The notes: generated by a model from the sequence alone, not told the origin. A stretch of 64,000 nucleotides of DNA from Gnetum montanum (GCA_015680685.1 MNCI01025282.1:826212-890211); one strand, 5' to 3'; counted from the stretch's first letter, positions 1 to 13,122 are shown. Program-made: numbers and translations.

Positions 1-2825
1 GGACCTTCTCTTACTTCAGGCACACATGATGGTTTAGGTTGTTGTGGTTATCCTACTGTAATTGCAACTTCTGGTGGAAGATGGAAAGCATCCAACAATG
101 CTTTCATCTTCTCCTCCTTACTCTTGGGATCATGCATGGTTCATGCAGCTTTGCAAATGTGGGTTGAAATGGGCACATCCCAAGGATAGGGCATTATTGG
201 AAATAGCTCAATGACATTGACGAGCTAGACAGTAAATTGTTTGTGTTCAATGTCAAACACCCTGATTGCATTCTGCAGTTCCTAGTAATCATTAATTATT
301 GTGGTCAAGTTCTCAATAGTTGATCTTTGATTAGTGAATCTTGCCCTAAGAACTTCAAGTTCAGCATTTCTAATCTCAAGCTTTTGCTTGGTTTCTTTGT
401 GGTGCTTAAACTCTGCCTTGTACAACAAGTATGAGCTATCGACCTACTTCTCTAACTCTGACCATAGCTATCCAACAATTGACATTGCCAAGTTTACATA
501 TCAGAGATTAGCAAGCTCCCTGTATTCTATAATTTCTTCAATCTGTAACTCCTTCATGTAGATCTCTGCTTTGTTTTAGGCATCTATCCCATCAATGATA
601 GGTTGCCATATCTCTTTTCCTTCCTTAAGTTGTTGGAGGGTCTCATTAACTTTTACCTTAGCTAGTTGGATGTGTTATTCATTAACTTCTTTTTGTAGGC
701 CAACCTGATCTTTGTAGTGGTTCTTGACTCTCTCAAATTTGAGAGCCTCATCCTTTCTGATAGTAATCTTAGCAGTAGAGTTTTGGCATAAGGCATAGAC
801 TTCCTCCATAGAGAGATTTCTATTTTCTATTGCTAATCTCCTAAGCTCAGTGTTTACCCTAGCTAGCTACTCCTATTGTTGATGGATGAATTCTTTCATT
901 TGCTATTTCTACACATCAACATTCTATAGGTGATGATTCTCTATAGTTAGCATCTCATTCTTTAGACGCATCTCGACCAAGTCCTTCTAAATTGAATATG
1001 TCTTGGCCTCAGCCACATACTGATCAAAGATAGTCGTCACCATCCCTATCTCAACCTAGTTAAGTCTATCTTGAAGCTATTGAAAAGCTTCATCTCTTGT
1101 TAGTCCAAGGTTAAGGAGCACAAGATCAGCAAGGTGGGCTCTTAATTCAACAACCTTCATGGACAAGCATTGGTTTTGCACTTGAGTCATTTTGAGTTAC
1201 CCTTTTAGAATGATACATTTTCCCTTTTCTTTAAGTCTTTCTAACTAGGTTGTGATGATGTTATCTAGAAAATCAAAGATATCTAGAATCAGTTGCCCAG
1301 TTCCCACTAGTCAATTTAGAAACTCCTCATGCTAGGCTACACTTAATCAACCACTAACAATTCTTGCGAACATCTATGCATCTTTGAGTGTAGAAATGTT
1401 TGGTATAGACATCATAGGTGCATTCAATATTTTAGTGATCCTACTAGCAACCACTTTTGTTGTGGTCTCCTATCCTTGGTATTGCATCACTAAGATAGTT
1501 GCCCTCCTTGCCCTCCTCCAATTGCATAAAAAAGGTAGCGACATTCCCAAAGATTTTTGGGAATTTTTATTATTGTGAGAGAGATACCGTTACATATTAG
1601 GTACTAGGATTTGACCTCATAGGCAACTACATTCTTTGGGCTAAGAATATTAGCCCACCTCCCTTTATCTGGCTAATTTTTTGAGCCACTTCGTTGCAAT
1701 GACTCATTGCAGGATGATATATAAATGGATCCCCACCACTTGTTCCATCTTATTTCTCCCACTCATACAAGAGTTGCTCTCAGATTTCATGTGGGCACTC
1801 AATGGCTACATGGGCCTCTGATGTTGTTTCCTGAGTGGGTGGTGAAGGTGGCAGCTACTACTCCTCTTCTTTAGCATGGTAGGAATCTTGTCTTTCATCA
1901 TTTTAGACTACGAGGTAATGGGAGTATGCTTGATTGTGTGACTTGTATAGCATACTACCCCTAACCTTTCATAGAGTTTTCTGATACAACATGGAAATGG
2001 TAGGGTTTTTCTTCCATGTTTATTTTCCTTGAAGCACTTTTCCATCTTTAGATATATTAGTTGTGAAAGGTTTACATGGAATTTCTTGCTTAAAGAGGCA
2101 CATGCACGGGTGAAGAAAGTAGTCACCTTGTTGGGCCTCACCATTAGATTGAGGTGATAAGACGCTATCTTATATTATATTCACTCTACCAGTGTGAGCA
2201 CACCAAACTCCTTGTGGTTAATCCCATAACACTTTTGGGTCCACTCCCTTTTTGCCTATGGATTTGCTTACATGAAGATTTGTGCTGAATGGGTTCCAAA
2301 GTCAGGCAAACCAAGAGCTTGTGTAGTAGGTTCTACTAAGTAGGATACCTGAATGTTCTTAATTCTCATAGTGGCTCCAACCTTTTTGTTATTCTAGAAG
2401 ACATATGTCTCTCCCATTTACCACTCCCCACTAGTAGTGATGATTGGCCACATAAGAGAGTTTTACAATTATGTCTTGACTTCTAGTGGAGCGTGTTCTA
2501 AGAATGATCCAAAGTTTAGTTCTTGAAGAACTAAGCATTGGACATTGTGAGGCTTGATTCTATCAAGGTAGGCTTGTGTCAGTGTAACCTCAAGTCTTGG
2601 TATGGGCCCTGGTGCCTCTCCTCTTTGAGATTGTTTAGTTGCAGCCTCTTCTTTGGGAATCTATAAGATAGATTCCACTTCAGGCTCCTCTTGAAGAGGT
2701 CCTGTTGCATGAGTTTTTGATGCCTACTCCTAGGCGTGTTCCTATTGTTTCCTTCTAGCTTTGGGTAGTTTCTTCTTTTGTTGGGATGATCCTCATTCCT
2801 ATGGCCATTTTAGTCTTGGTGCCAT
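1..2825 (-). pseudogene. Broken 3' ORF of element 1: plant-transposon-protein domain followed by coiled coil
   Basis: An ATG at 2825 opens a Lys/Arg-rich start (QQKKKLPKARRKQ) interrupted by TAG codons. Around 2144-1908 a stretch with FHVNLSQLIYLKMEKC and LPFPCCIRKLYERLGV resembles the 'putative plant transposon protein' domain often fused to or near plant retroelement ORFs (recognised by eye, not by profile search). From about 1190 downward the same strand gives a heptad-like, charged sequence (VVELRAHLADLVLLNLGL, then KFERVKNHYKDQ) typical of a coiled coil, with regularly placed TAG stops that look like decayed CAG. It lies 3' of integrase, where env-like or accessory ORFs sit in Athila-type elements. 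The role is unknown, and the C-terminus is off the window. Confidence 0.6.
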
Positions 2826-4822
2826 CTGTGATCACAACATGACCGATGGTTAGCATTTAATGTATAACTTACAATAATTGGGATACCTAATCTCTTTAGA
2901 AAATTTACACTTAGCTAAGTCGTGATCATGACCAATTCAATTATTTCAATTATTATTTTATTCTTATTTTAATATTAATAATTAATTTTAGGTTTGCTAG
3001 AGTTTGTTGGAAGGGTTAAATTCTCAAAATTTGATGGTTTAATATTATTCTACCCATTAACCCTTTGGGGGAGTTAGAAAAATTTTGAAATATTTTCATA
3101 AAAAAACCTTAAGGTTTGTGGTCCCACAACTACGAGCTTACCTCTAGTAGCTACAGGATCAAAGAATGGAGTGATTTGAACAAACGATATGAAAGTTATG
3201 GGCTCGGAAAGGTTTGGAGCTCTAAAACTTACAAAAGCTCCCCTTCCATTTTGAAGCAAATGACAAAAAATTTCAAAGTGTTGGACAATATTTATAGAAT
3301 TTTTATGCTACATCAATGAGGCCTAGTCAACGTAATTATTAACCATCGTTGACTTTGTCAAAATTAATAAAAACAAGAAGTTTTCATGTGAAATAAGGAT
3401 CAAATAGAAGCCCAAAAAGCCATGAACATGATGAAAATATTAGAAGAGGGTCTTGAAGTTCTAAAAATTGAGAAATGATTGGAGAATGAGATGTTATAAA
3501 GAAAAATTCCTTAAGGAGCACGTATTTGGATGCACAATGGAGCACACGAAAGATTTGATTGTAGTAACATCTAAGGCTAAGGTACTTAACTAACCAAACC
3601 ACAAGATATGAAAGTGGGTCCTCCCCATAGTAGCACATGCCCTTTTTACCCTTACATAACGTCAACTAAGGAGTCTGTGGGCCCCATGGTTGATTAATGG
3701 TTACGAAAAGTTAAGGACAAAACCTAAAGAATCTATTTAAGAATTTCAACAAATCAAACTAAGACATTGGGTGAAAACATGAACAACTAGTAGTGAGGTA
3801 AGTTATGGAAGCATTAATGGATGATAGAGAAAGTGGAATGGGATTCCCGATCCTGGTCACATGAAGTCCCTTATGGAATTCGTGGTTTAATGACCTGATA
3901 GAGTTCAAACTTAGTCTACACCAAAACCAACCACATTCAGTGGCTTTGCAACATCACTTTAGGGTCAATCCACACCCTTGAGACATAAGAATGCTCCCAC
4001 AGACAACCACCATTCCTTATTTAAGAAGAAAAGAGAAGCAGGAAGTGAGAAAGGGTCTTAGTTAGAGGAGAACTTTAGGCATGGGTAATATGTCTTTCTA
4101 GTCATATAACTAGTGTTTGTAGCCTATTTATTTTGTCTAAGAGGCATGCTTTGAATTCCCATCATTGGTTTTTTAAAAAAGAAAATTTTCTTTTGAAATT
4201 TTTTGAATGGGAACCACACCATGCAAAGACTTATTCAACTTCCTATTATTGGTTAACACGAAATGGTAAGAAATCCATGAAAAACACACTTACACTCAAG
4301 ATGGTAGGGGGTACAAAGAGCTTTGAATCCTCTTGAAGTCACATCCTTTTCAAACCTTTAAATCCTTTCCAAGTCTAGAAACTACCAAGGTCACAAGTTT
4401 GTTAAGGTTTTATTAATGAAAGAGGGATCTCATGTTTCCAAAATAAGGAAAACCATAGAGTTTGTGGATGGGTGGATGATGTGGACTCACTACCTATTCC
4501 ATGAAAAAGAAACTCTATCTTAGTTATCAGTCATCAAAATTCAAAAACAGAAACTAGACATTAGCAATGAAAAACATTAAGTACAAACCACCATTAGCAA
4601 ACAACTACAACATCATTGTGTCTTGTTAGCAATAAGGCACTTTATTAGTAAAAATCATGAGAAATCACACCAAAATAGAATAAAATATACAAGAAATTGT
4701 TAAATATTCAAGAAAGATAAAATGTACTAAAAATGTTGTAAAATAAAAATTTGGAAAAATAACAAAGTATAAAACAAAAAATGTAAAAAAAAAGATGAAA
4801 AACTGAGGAGCCACTATAATGG
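2826..4822. other. Non-coding interval between integrase and the 3' ORF of element 1
   Basis: This is AT-rich sequence with no recognisable domain on either strand. It includes a phrase at 3312-3334 (CATCAATGAGGCCTAGTCAA) that resembles phrases near 11.9 kb and 53.4 kb, so pieces of a related LTR may be present. Short ORFs here show no protein family that I recognise. Confidence 0.5.
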
Positions 4823-6250
4823 TTAGCATGGATGGCCATCTCCCCAATGACTAAGTTGTAAGGAGGAGATCTGAAAAATTGAGTGTGGTTGTCCATCCAG
4901 TGAGCCATTTGTTAGACTAGCTTGCATATGTTCATGGAAATGTTTTACTTGTTGCATGTTAACTAGTTGCTTTTTGTTCAAGCTCTCAGGTTTATAAATT
5001 AACATAATCCCAGAAGGAAAAGTTTCATAAATAATATAAGTTCCCTTCCACAACATTTGAAACTTTGTCTTTTGAGGTATTTGTGTGTGGTTCTAGTAGA
5101 GGACCTTGTCTCTAGGTTAAAATTTTACTTTTCTTATCCTAAGGTCATGGTGTTATTTATTGAATGCTTTGTAAACTTCATTCAAGGATAGGACTACAAA
5201 TAAATTTTTATCTAGCACATTTAGGTTGATTAATCTTTCTTTTTGATCTAGGCTAAGGTTAAGGTCTAAGTCACAAGCTGTTGAAAGTGTACAAAGCTCA
5301 GATTGGATAGGTAGAGTTGGTAATTTTCCATACATTAGCTCATAGGGAGAGTAGCCTATAGGAAGTTTCCATGTTGAGCAGTATGCGCAAAGGGCATAAT
5401 TTAGTTTTGTGCTCCAATCTCTCCTATATTTGCTAACAAGTCTCGTCAGGATCTTCATAATCTTCTTATAAGTAACTTCTACTTGATTGTTGGCTTAAGT
5501 GATAGGGTGTTGTTAGTTTATGTTTAACCCTCCAAGTGTTGCATAAGATTTCAAAACATAGTGCCTACAAAATGGATTTTGTTGTCCAAAATCAGTGCAC
5601 TTGGCATCCCAAACCTATTTACAACATTTTGTTTTATAAACTATGTAGCAGTAGATGATGTACAATTGATGATGGCTATTGCTTTTACCCATTTTGTGCA
5701 GTAATCAACGATGATGATTATGTATGTTATTTAATTTAACATGGGTGTGATGGGATCCATGAAGTCTATGCCCTAGATGTCGAAGGATTCTAGTGGTTGA
5801 ATCCATATTGAGGTCCCATCATTTAAGCGGTTATCCCACAATGTCATTGGAAACGTTCACAAGAACAAACAAATTGGTGGGCATCCCTAAAGATGATTGA
5901 CCAATAATACCCTACCATTAGGATCTTAATGGTTGTGTGTCTCCCAACATAGTGGCCCCTACAAGGATCCTTATGAGAATCCTAGAGAACACATAGTTAA
6001 TCAGTATTAGGGATATACCAATGAATGAGGCCATTGGTGCATACCTTGTAAAGGTGTCTATAGATTTCCATGAAGTGGTTCACCTAATGAAGAAACTATT
6101 ATTTCTTCCTATGGTCTAGATGTTGTGGCATCTCTTGAGTAAGAAGATAAGCAAGGATGCCATCATTCCAGTTTGATTTTGTAGGAACTTGTTCATTTAT
6201 TGCACCTATAAAGAGGAGTTCATTAGGAAATTGGTTAGAAAATGGGCTCT
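4823..6250 (-). pseudogene. Integrase of element 1, broken
   Basis: Integrase inserts the cDNA into the genome. On the minus strand I read GIDFMDPITP and IIIIVDYCTKW near 5770-5690 (first catalytic Asp region), FGMPSALILDN near 5610 (second Asp; the usual DNG has become DNK), then NNQVEVTYKKIMKIL near 5490-5455 (the Glu region). The distal part at 5458-5153 (YRRDWSTKLNYALCAY, SPYELMYGKLPTLPI) is the usual post-core segment. The 5056-4823 stretch (VLWKGTYIIYETFPSG-like) matches the C-terminal 'W-x-GPY-I' strand. Several TAA/TAG stops break the frame, so no enzyme can be made. Confidence 0.8.
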
Positions 6251-6339
6251 CCTCCTATTTGTTATTCCATCGTAACCAAGAGAAGTGATCAGCAACACAT
6301 TCTTAGTCCCCTTTTGATCTACCATTGTAAGATCAAACT

Positions 6340-6700
6340 TCTACAAGATCACCAACCACTACATGATACAAGAGCTCATCGTTGGCTTATTCATAAGGAA
6401 GTGAATGACACTGTCATCTTTGTATCCAAGCACATAGTACCTGAACTTCTCTAGAGTGTACACCACCGCCATTAGTTCTTTCTCCATTGTGGTGTAATTC
6501 ATATGTGCACCCATAATGCTTTGACTTATGCAATGGCTGTAATATGAATATTTCTTGTTGTCCAACTACAGAAGTACAACTCCCAAGACAGAATTTGATG
6601 CATCTGTCACTATATGAAATAGTCTAGACCAGTCATGTGCTCGTAGAATTGGAGTCTCTATGAACTTCTTCTTAAGGCTCTAGAATGCATTTTTGCATTT
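6340..6700 (-). pseudogene. RNase H domain of element 1, broken
   Basis: The minus strand reads PILRAHDWSRLFHIVTDAS, a stop, then the recognisable block YTTMEKELMAVVYTLEKFRY followed by YVLGYK. The latter is the classic 'YxxxEKELLAVVxAxxKFRxYLLG' signature of the retroelement RNase H, which removes RNA from the RNA:DNA hybrid. It directly follows the RT palm/connection region. A stop codon lies shortly before the LDNKKYSYYSHC segment. Confidence 0.85.
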
Positions 6701-6849
6701 CTTGGTCTAGATGAATAGAGCATATTTCTTTGTAAGCTTGACTAATGATTTTGTGATCTTAGAGAAATTCTCTATAAAATGTTGATAGTAGCTAGTGTAT
6801 CCAAGAAATGGCTGGACATCTTTAACAGTTTCCAATTAGCTAGCTATTC

Positions 6850-7480
6850 TTTGGATGACTTGAATCTTTTTAGGGTCCATCTCAATCCCTTCCTAAGAAC
6901 TTTTGTGCCCTAGTACAATGCCCTCCTAGACCATCATATGGCTCTTTTACCAATTAAGTTGAAGATTTGTCTTCACACACCTTTTAAGCACTTTCTCAAG
7001 GCAGTCCAACACTTGCTCAAATGTGGCACCATAGATGAAGAAGTCATCCAAGAAGACTTCTACCCCACAACCTATTTTTTGCTAAAAAATGCTCAAGACC
7101 AAGCATTGAAATGTTGCAAAAGCATTGTGCAGATCAAAAGGAATTTTTCAATATGCAAAAGTCTCTCAAGGACTTGTGAATGTTTTTCTAGCCTAATCCT
7201 TGGGTGCAATCTAGATTTGGTTATAGCCACTATAATCATCTAGAAAGCTGTAATAGCAATGCCCAAATATAGTGTCCAACACTTGATCCACAAATGGAAA
7301 TGTGAAGTAATCTTTAAATGTTACCATATTCAATAGCCTGAAGTTGATCCAGACTTGCCACTTGTCACCTTTCTTTGGCACAATCACGAGTGGGCTAATC
7401 CAGTCACTATCCATAATGGGATAGATAAACCCCACCTTGAGGAGTTGTTTGACTTTCTCTTTGACGATCTACTCTAATTT
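6850..7480 (-). pseudogene. Reverse transcriptase of element 1, broken
   Basis: From about 7480 the minus strand reads EKVKQLLKVGFIYPI, then SDWISPLVIVPKKG, DKWQVWINFRLLNMVTFKD and YYSFLDDYSGYNQI, which is the fingers/palm start of a Ty3/gypsy RT. The catalytic motif appears as EVFLDDFFIYG near 7055-7020, a Phe-Leu-Asp-Asp form of the usual YxDD, with both metal-binding Asp kept. Downstream, VKDVQPFLGYTSYYQHFI is the connection region. TAG stops interrupt it. The family copies RNA into cDNA in cytoplasmic particles. Confidence 0.85.
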
Positions 7481-7681
7481 GGGGTTCAATCATTGTTGTG
7501 GCTACATCTTTGGCTTCATGGTCAAATCAATGTAGATACGATGTTGGCATATCCTAGGATCAATCCCTATGAGTTCAAGATATGACCAAGTAAAGGCTGT
7601 TGGCCACTTGTTTACCATCCTCAATAGCATCTATTTTTTTAGGAGTAATATTGACATTAATGATTACCAACTTGCCATTTC

Positions 7682-8480
7682 TCAAAAATGCTTTCTCCAT
7701 GTTGGTAGGTAGAGGTTCAACTCTAAGGTTTCTTGTTTAAAATTTTTAGGGATTTCCAATTCTCCCCAATTGGTATAATCATTTACATCATCAAAGAGTT
7801 GGCAATGAACTTGCTCCAGTTCATTCATGCTTTTAACATAGGCACATGTCAGGCTCTCAATAGGTTCCATGCAAAGTGTACTACTTCTAAGATTAGTTGT
7901 CAATCACTAGGTGCCCTCCTATTTTGTGGCTTTTGCGTACAGGTACCTTTGAATATCTACTTTATTTGCACACTACATGCATGTAGAAATGGATGCTCTT
8001 ATCATGAACCAAAGTTTCTGCACATAGTTGCACCTTGTATTGTTGTACACAATGCATGGAACTCATTTCTTCTCGATCTTTTTGAATGCATTTTCCTTAT
8101 AAATTTCTAGGGAAAGATATCTGATGCCCATTTTTGCATCAATAGTACTTAACCAGGCCCTTTCCATAATGATTAGGAAGTCCCCCTTACAATTTTTAGC
8201 TTTGATTACTAGGAAATTGGAAGGATACAACCACCCACAAACAGTGGTCATAATGTCCTTCACTAGTTTCAAAGAAATAGTGATGGACTGATCTACCAAT
8301 TCTAAATGGATGTTGATCTTCTTGAGAGGAGGCATGTTCCAGGCATTATACATTTTGTGGAAAATAAAATTAACACTAGAATTTGAGTCAAGAAGAGTCT
8401 TACATGGCTCATTCCCAATAATATGAAAATAGATGAAAGGACTTCTAGCATTAGGTCTTTTCCTAGGAAGGTTTCTAGCC
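7682..8480 (-). pseudogene. Retropepsin-like protease and linker of element 1, broken
   Basis: The segment at 8400-8340 reads LLDSNSSVNFIFHKMYNAW. Here the aspartyl-protease D-S/T-G-A/S motif has become D-S-N-S, so the catalytic Gly is lost. It continues with ELVDQSITISLKLVKDI and a strand reading DFLIIMERAWLSTIDAKMG, where the family has an 'ILGRPWL' strand. The piece at 7903-7682 is the linker between protease and RT. Protease normally cuts the Gag-Pol polyprotein. The motif change and the nearby stops make this copy non-functional. Confidence 0.65.
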
Positions 8481-8499
8481 TTGATCTAATCAAATACAA

Positions 8500-10880
8500 C
8501 GTGGTTTAACATAATTGTATAGATCTTGGGACGTGTTTGGTTTGAAGGGCTCTTGAAAGGAATGAAAGTAGAGGATGAAGGAGATACAAGGCAACTAGCC
8601 ACATAAGTAGGTGAGGGTTTAGTAAGGCTATTGGTTAGAAAGAATGGTCTTTTATGGGATCTTGGTTTTGAACCACTCGGTTGAGGAGTCGGCTATAAGT
8701 TAATAATCCTAGTAGCATTACATTGCTACAGCTAGCTTGAAAGCTCACCCTACATAGATGGAGCAGGTGGTAATTGGGCTAAGGGTGGAGGAGCATGTGC
8801 AAAAGAATGAGAAGAGTGATAGGGATATGGGGTTTCCCCTCTAGTAGATGGAGAATAAGTTTTTTAATACTCTAGAGGGTAGTAGTGATGCTGAAAAGAA
8901 GCATGACCAAAAGAGCTATATCGAGACATTGGTTGCTAAACATAGTACCATACAAATCTAGCTACATGTAAGGGTACTGCTGCCTTAATGGTGGCATCCC
9001 CCATGACTGGGGTTGTGGTTATTGCCAATGTTGATACTGCTTACATGGTTGTGGTGGAGCTCCACTTGGATAATAATCCTATTGTTGTTGGTAGAACTAC
9101 CTTGGATTGTCTTGAGGATAAGGCAACCTTCTAGGTGCTTGCCTTAGTGTTAGTCTAGGATTCAGAGCATACACCCTAGATTCTTGTAAGTGTAACACAA
9201 TAGGGTAACATCTCTTAGGATGTTCATATTAGCAAATGTCACACCCATGATCATTAGCTAATTCTAACTCTACAACCTCTTCTACTACCACAACCTTGCC
9301 CTTACCCCTTTCATAGGCACATACAACTTCTTTCCTTCTCTTGCGGTCATGACCACTACCTTCGTCTTTAGATTCTTCTACAATTTTTAAAGTAGTTTGA
9401 AATTTTTCATCTAAATCTTTCCACATTTTTTCAACATTAGCTGAAATTTTAGACACAAATTTTTGAATTGGTAAGTTTTTTCGCTGCACCACCTCATCAA
9501 GTGATGCTTCCTCCTCACTATGAAAGAATCATGGTTATACTCCTCAAAATATTTCCATTTTTGCAACTCACCTTCTTCTTTTACAACCTACTCAGTTAGC
9601 CCTTAAATTTGATGGGCTCTTAGTTTTGATAATCTCCCTTGGGCATAGACCTCAAGAGTTTTTCTCATTTCTTTTCGTAGCCCATCTATGATATGACAAA
9701 GCTACTCTTGGTGAGAGTGACCATGGCCAAGGCATTAGTGTAATAATGAATAATATCTACCCATGGAGGCATCCAAGGGTTCATGTATTCCTTGTCTCCA
9801 CCCTTGTATTTTCCTTGAAAGTTTTAACACTCTAGAGTACATCTAATACTTGTCATTAAATAGTTCTAGCATTGTACACCATCGACAAATTGATTATGAT
9901 TCTAGAGACCAGTACCAACTTTTCACTTCATTAATGAGTGTTCTAGGGAACAAATTGAGCTTTTTCCAGTCATTTCCAATATTTTGTAAGGCACATGCAT
10001 AGTTAAAGGCTTGTAACTGCATTTGGGGATATGAGTTATACACCCCCCCTCCCCCTCAAATATGGGGATATTGTTCATGCCTAGCCTCTTGATTCAACTA
10101 TCTTTCACATGCCTAGTAGGAATTATAACAACCTCTACAATGTTAAGCATATTTTGAGTGGCTAGAAGAGGTTCATCTTCATGATCTTGATGATGCTTGT
10201 GATGTCCTCTATCATCCCTTTGTTCATGGCTATCTCTGTGATTATCATCGTTGTCCTGTCGTCTGCAATTTTTCTCAAATTTAGAGGAGGAAGTTGAACC
10301 AAATGAAGAGGGTGAAGAGGGAGAAGAACTACCACCATTGTGATGTCTACCATTTTCCCTTTGTTTATCATGGCCACGATCCTTAGAGTGATTGTCATTA
10401 TGCTTGTCTAAGTTCCTGCTTCAACTTTCTTTCTTAGAGTTCCCATGACCATGGGACTCGCTGTTACCTGAACCTGGATTGTTGATCACTAATTGAAGAT
10501 TTGGGTTTGACTCCCCTTCACCAAAGTCAAGAGGTGGAGAGTCTGCATGTTGAGAACCCTCGGAAAGAGGTTCCTCATATCCTTTTAATCTAGCAAGAAC
10601 AAGGGTTTAGTGAACCGTTTCCCCTTCATGTCTTCATAGTGCTTTTCCTATTGTTGATCTCATTTGCATTGTGTCTCAGTGGGATGGTAGTCCCAAAAGT
10701 CATAATCTTCCACAATGTACTCTCTGTGAAGCTCCCTGTTTCCCAACCTTGTAAAGTTTTAAAGCAACATCTTGGGAACAGATCGGTCAAGTGGCAATAC
10801 AACATTCCCCTCCATGTCTCGCCATCGCATTTGTTCATCCTAATGGAGGACATAAGTAAAATTGGGTACAAACTCATCAA
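8500..10880 (-). pseudogene. Gag (capsid/nucleocapsid) of element 1, broken
   Basis: Near 10020-9890 the minus strand reads QLQAFNYACALQNIGNDWKK then LFPRTLINEVKSWYWSLE, the Retrotrans_gag capsid pattern (F-x-x-x-L-x-x-x-A/V-x-x-W-Y-x-x-L). The stretch at 9492-9229 is basic (DRKRRKE) and leads to CDIC, a stop, YEHPKRC at about 9246-9207, a zinc-knuckle-like C-x2-C...H...C in which a TAA now sits between the second Cys and the His. Gag forms the particle and binds RNA. Many stops are present. Confidence 0.65.
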
Positions 10881-10899
10881 GATGAGTGTACACCACTCT

Positions 10900-12940
10900 G
10901 CATTCTTATGGTATTGTTAAATTTGAATTGTCTTGCCTATGAGAAGAAGAAAGATATTTTTGTTAGAAATAATTTTTCAATGTGTTTGTAGTATAGTTTT
11001 GATTAATTATTATGTATTTATCTTTTTTCAAATGATTATGACCTTAGGGTTCAATCCAACATTCTTGAATAATATTCACTAAGTCCTAGATAGCGCACAT
11101 ATCAAACTACAAGTCCTTAGCAATGGCATCAATGATGAGTGACGAGTAGACCCTATGTCCAACCATATGAATCACTAAGCATTCATACATGATCTAATCA
11201 AATTCCGTGGACTTATAGCCTTTTAAGCACATTGATCTCTAGAAAGTGGCATTAACCATTGAAATCATTGTCTTCCCAATTACACTTGTGAAATGCAAAA
11301 ATATGGCTAAGTGCAACTAAGGCATACAATTTTTATCATTTTTATGTTTTATGTTTTAAGTTGCCTAAGGATAAAAAATAATGAATAAAATAAGATAATT
11401 AAATTGATAATTTAATCTAACTAGCTACACCTAATTAATCCTAACATAAGCATCCATTCCCACTTGCCGTACACATTCTAAGCACTTTTAATGCTACTGG
11501 GTTACCAAACATTAAGCGTTACTAGGATTACCAAGTGCCAAGCATATGCTTGAAGTAGTCATACTTATGTGCTTAATTAATTACTATTTAATATAACTTA
11601 TTTTAGCCTAATTATTATTTAATTACTTAAAGCATTAAATAAAATGACATAAAACATTAAATGAATAAATAATTAATTAATCTATTTCAAAGTGTTGCAA
11701 GGTTTATCAAAAAGCTCGTCTTTATTGCCACACACATTGCTATGCTAAAGTACAACAGGGCTCGAACAAAGATTTGTCAAATGACAAAATTGCAAGAGCT
11801 CTGCTACAACTATGACAAGATATTCCATGAACATGATGGGTGAGCATGTATTTATAGGCAAAAACAAACACTACATTGACGGGGCCACATCAATGCATCA
11901 AATCATGAGTCGACAAGGCCTTGTCAATGGGGCCTAGTCGACGCAGCCAATTTATGATTCCTCATAGGTGAATAAATAAAAGAATACTATTACTATCCTT
12001 TGTAGTTCATGTTATTAATAAATACATAAAATATTAAATATACAAGGAAACAATGTTATTTGGAATTTAAATGTAAATCTTATGACAACATGCAAATGAT
12101 CGACAATGGTTAGTGTAGATAGCTAAAATGTTACTAATGACACAGAATTCACGAGAGACTATCTTATCGTTGCACAAAAATTTGATTAGGATAATTTATT
12201 AAACAAAGATAAATTAATTTTTTGCAAATGATACTCAAAATATTTTTGGCATTTAATCTAAAGCAAGAATAGGATAGACTATGCTTTTCTCTCAAAAAAA
12301 ATTAAAGATTTCTAGAAAATATCTTGGTTTTTAATGTTCTTAAAGGTCCAGAAAGTTACAATGTATTTTTAAAAAATAGTATAAAAATATTTTTTAACTT
12401 AAAAATCACATTTAGGTAGAAATCTATTCTAAATAGAAATGAATTTTTAGTTTGTTATGTCTAAAAGCAACTCTATTGTCTAACTAATTATGCTTTATGT
12501 TTGTACTTAATGGGGTCTTATTCAAGACCATAAATGTTGTAAAAAAATAGAACAAATTCAAAGATATTCCTATTATAAGAATTCAAAGTGAGCTTCTTCA
12601 AGTAGAGATGATGTCCCTAGAAGTTAAAGTTATAGATTAATTAAAACTATTTATTAATTTATTACCTACATTTGTAATCTCTTTGAAACTACATAATTTA
12701 GAAGCTCCAAGTCATGGTTTCGATTCGGGTGGGCAATGCTAAGTTATATAAAATTCTAATTGAACTATATATCTTAGTGTGTACCTATGTTTCACTAATT
12801 TTAGATTCCAGCACCTCTTTGAAATTGCATAATGTTGACAATAAGGATAATGTTAACAACCCAAGATGAAATGGTTTCATGAGGACACAAAAACAATATT
12901 TCAAAAACTTTAGAAAAATGTGAAAAAGGAAACATTTCTA
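10900..12940. other. Probable 5' LTR/leader of element 1, then AT-rich spacer
   Basis: There is no gene. The 11.85-11.96 kb part holds a TATA-like site on the minus strand and the phrase GGCCTAGTCGACG, which recurs in weaker form near 3.3 and 53.4 kb, so a promoter-bearing LTR is likely here. Runs such as AATTAATTACTATTTAATAT at 11.57-11.69 kb are simple AT-rich sequence. LTR edges and a primer-binding site could not be fixed. Confidence 0.4.
11849..11856 (-). promoter_or_regulatory. TATA-like box of the presumed element 1 LTR
   Basis: The minus strand reads CCTATAAATACATGC, the same core (CTATAAATAC) seen in the LTR promoters of the elements further right. Its place upstream of gag on the same strand fits an LTR promoter. 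Confidence 0.45.
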
Positions 12941-13122
12941 CTTACATAGTATCAAGGTAGATGTAATCTTGAACAAGTGCATGCTCAACAAAACACAAAT
13001 TGGTTTTCAACTTCTCATTATTAAAGAGTTGAAGAGGGTTGATGAACACCACATTTTTTTGGCTGAGAGGCCAACTTGTCTCATAGAATAGGAGGGGGGA
13101 GGGGGGAATGGATTTATCGCCC

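Larger units (their letters stand above)
1..12100 (-). mobile_element. Decayed Ty3/gypsy LTR retrotransposon (element 1)
   Basis: On the minus strand the domains run in Ty3/gypsy order: Gag (about 10.9-8.5 kb), protease (8.4-8.0), reverse transcriptase (7.5-6.85), RNase H (6.7-6.3), integrase (6.2-4.8), then an extra 3' ORF (2.8 kb to the left edge). Integrase after RNase H is diagnostic of Ty3/gypsy. The extra 3' ORF recalls Athila-type elements. Every domain carries in-frame stops, mostly TAG/TAA where CAG/CAA is expected. The 3' LTR would lie beyond the left edge, and I could not pair the presumed 5' LTR near 11-12 kb with a second copy, so the right boundary is approximate. Confidence 0.8.
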
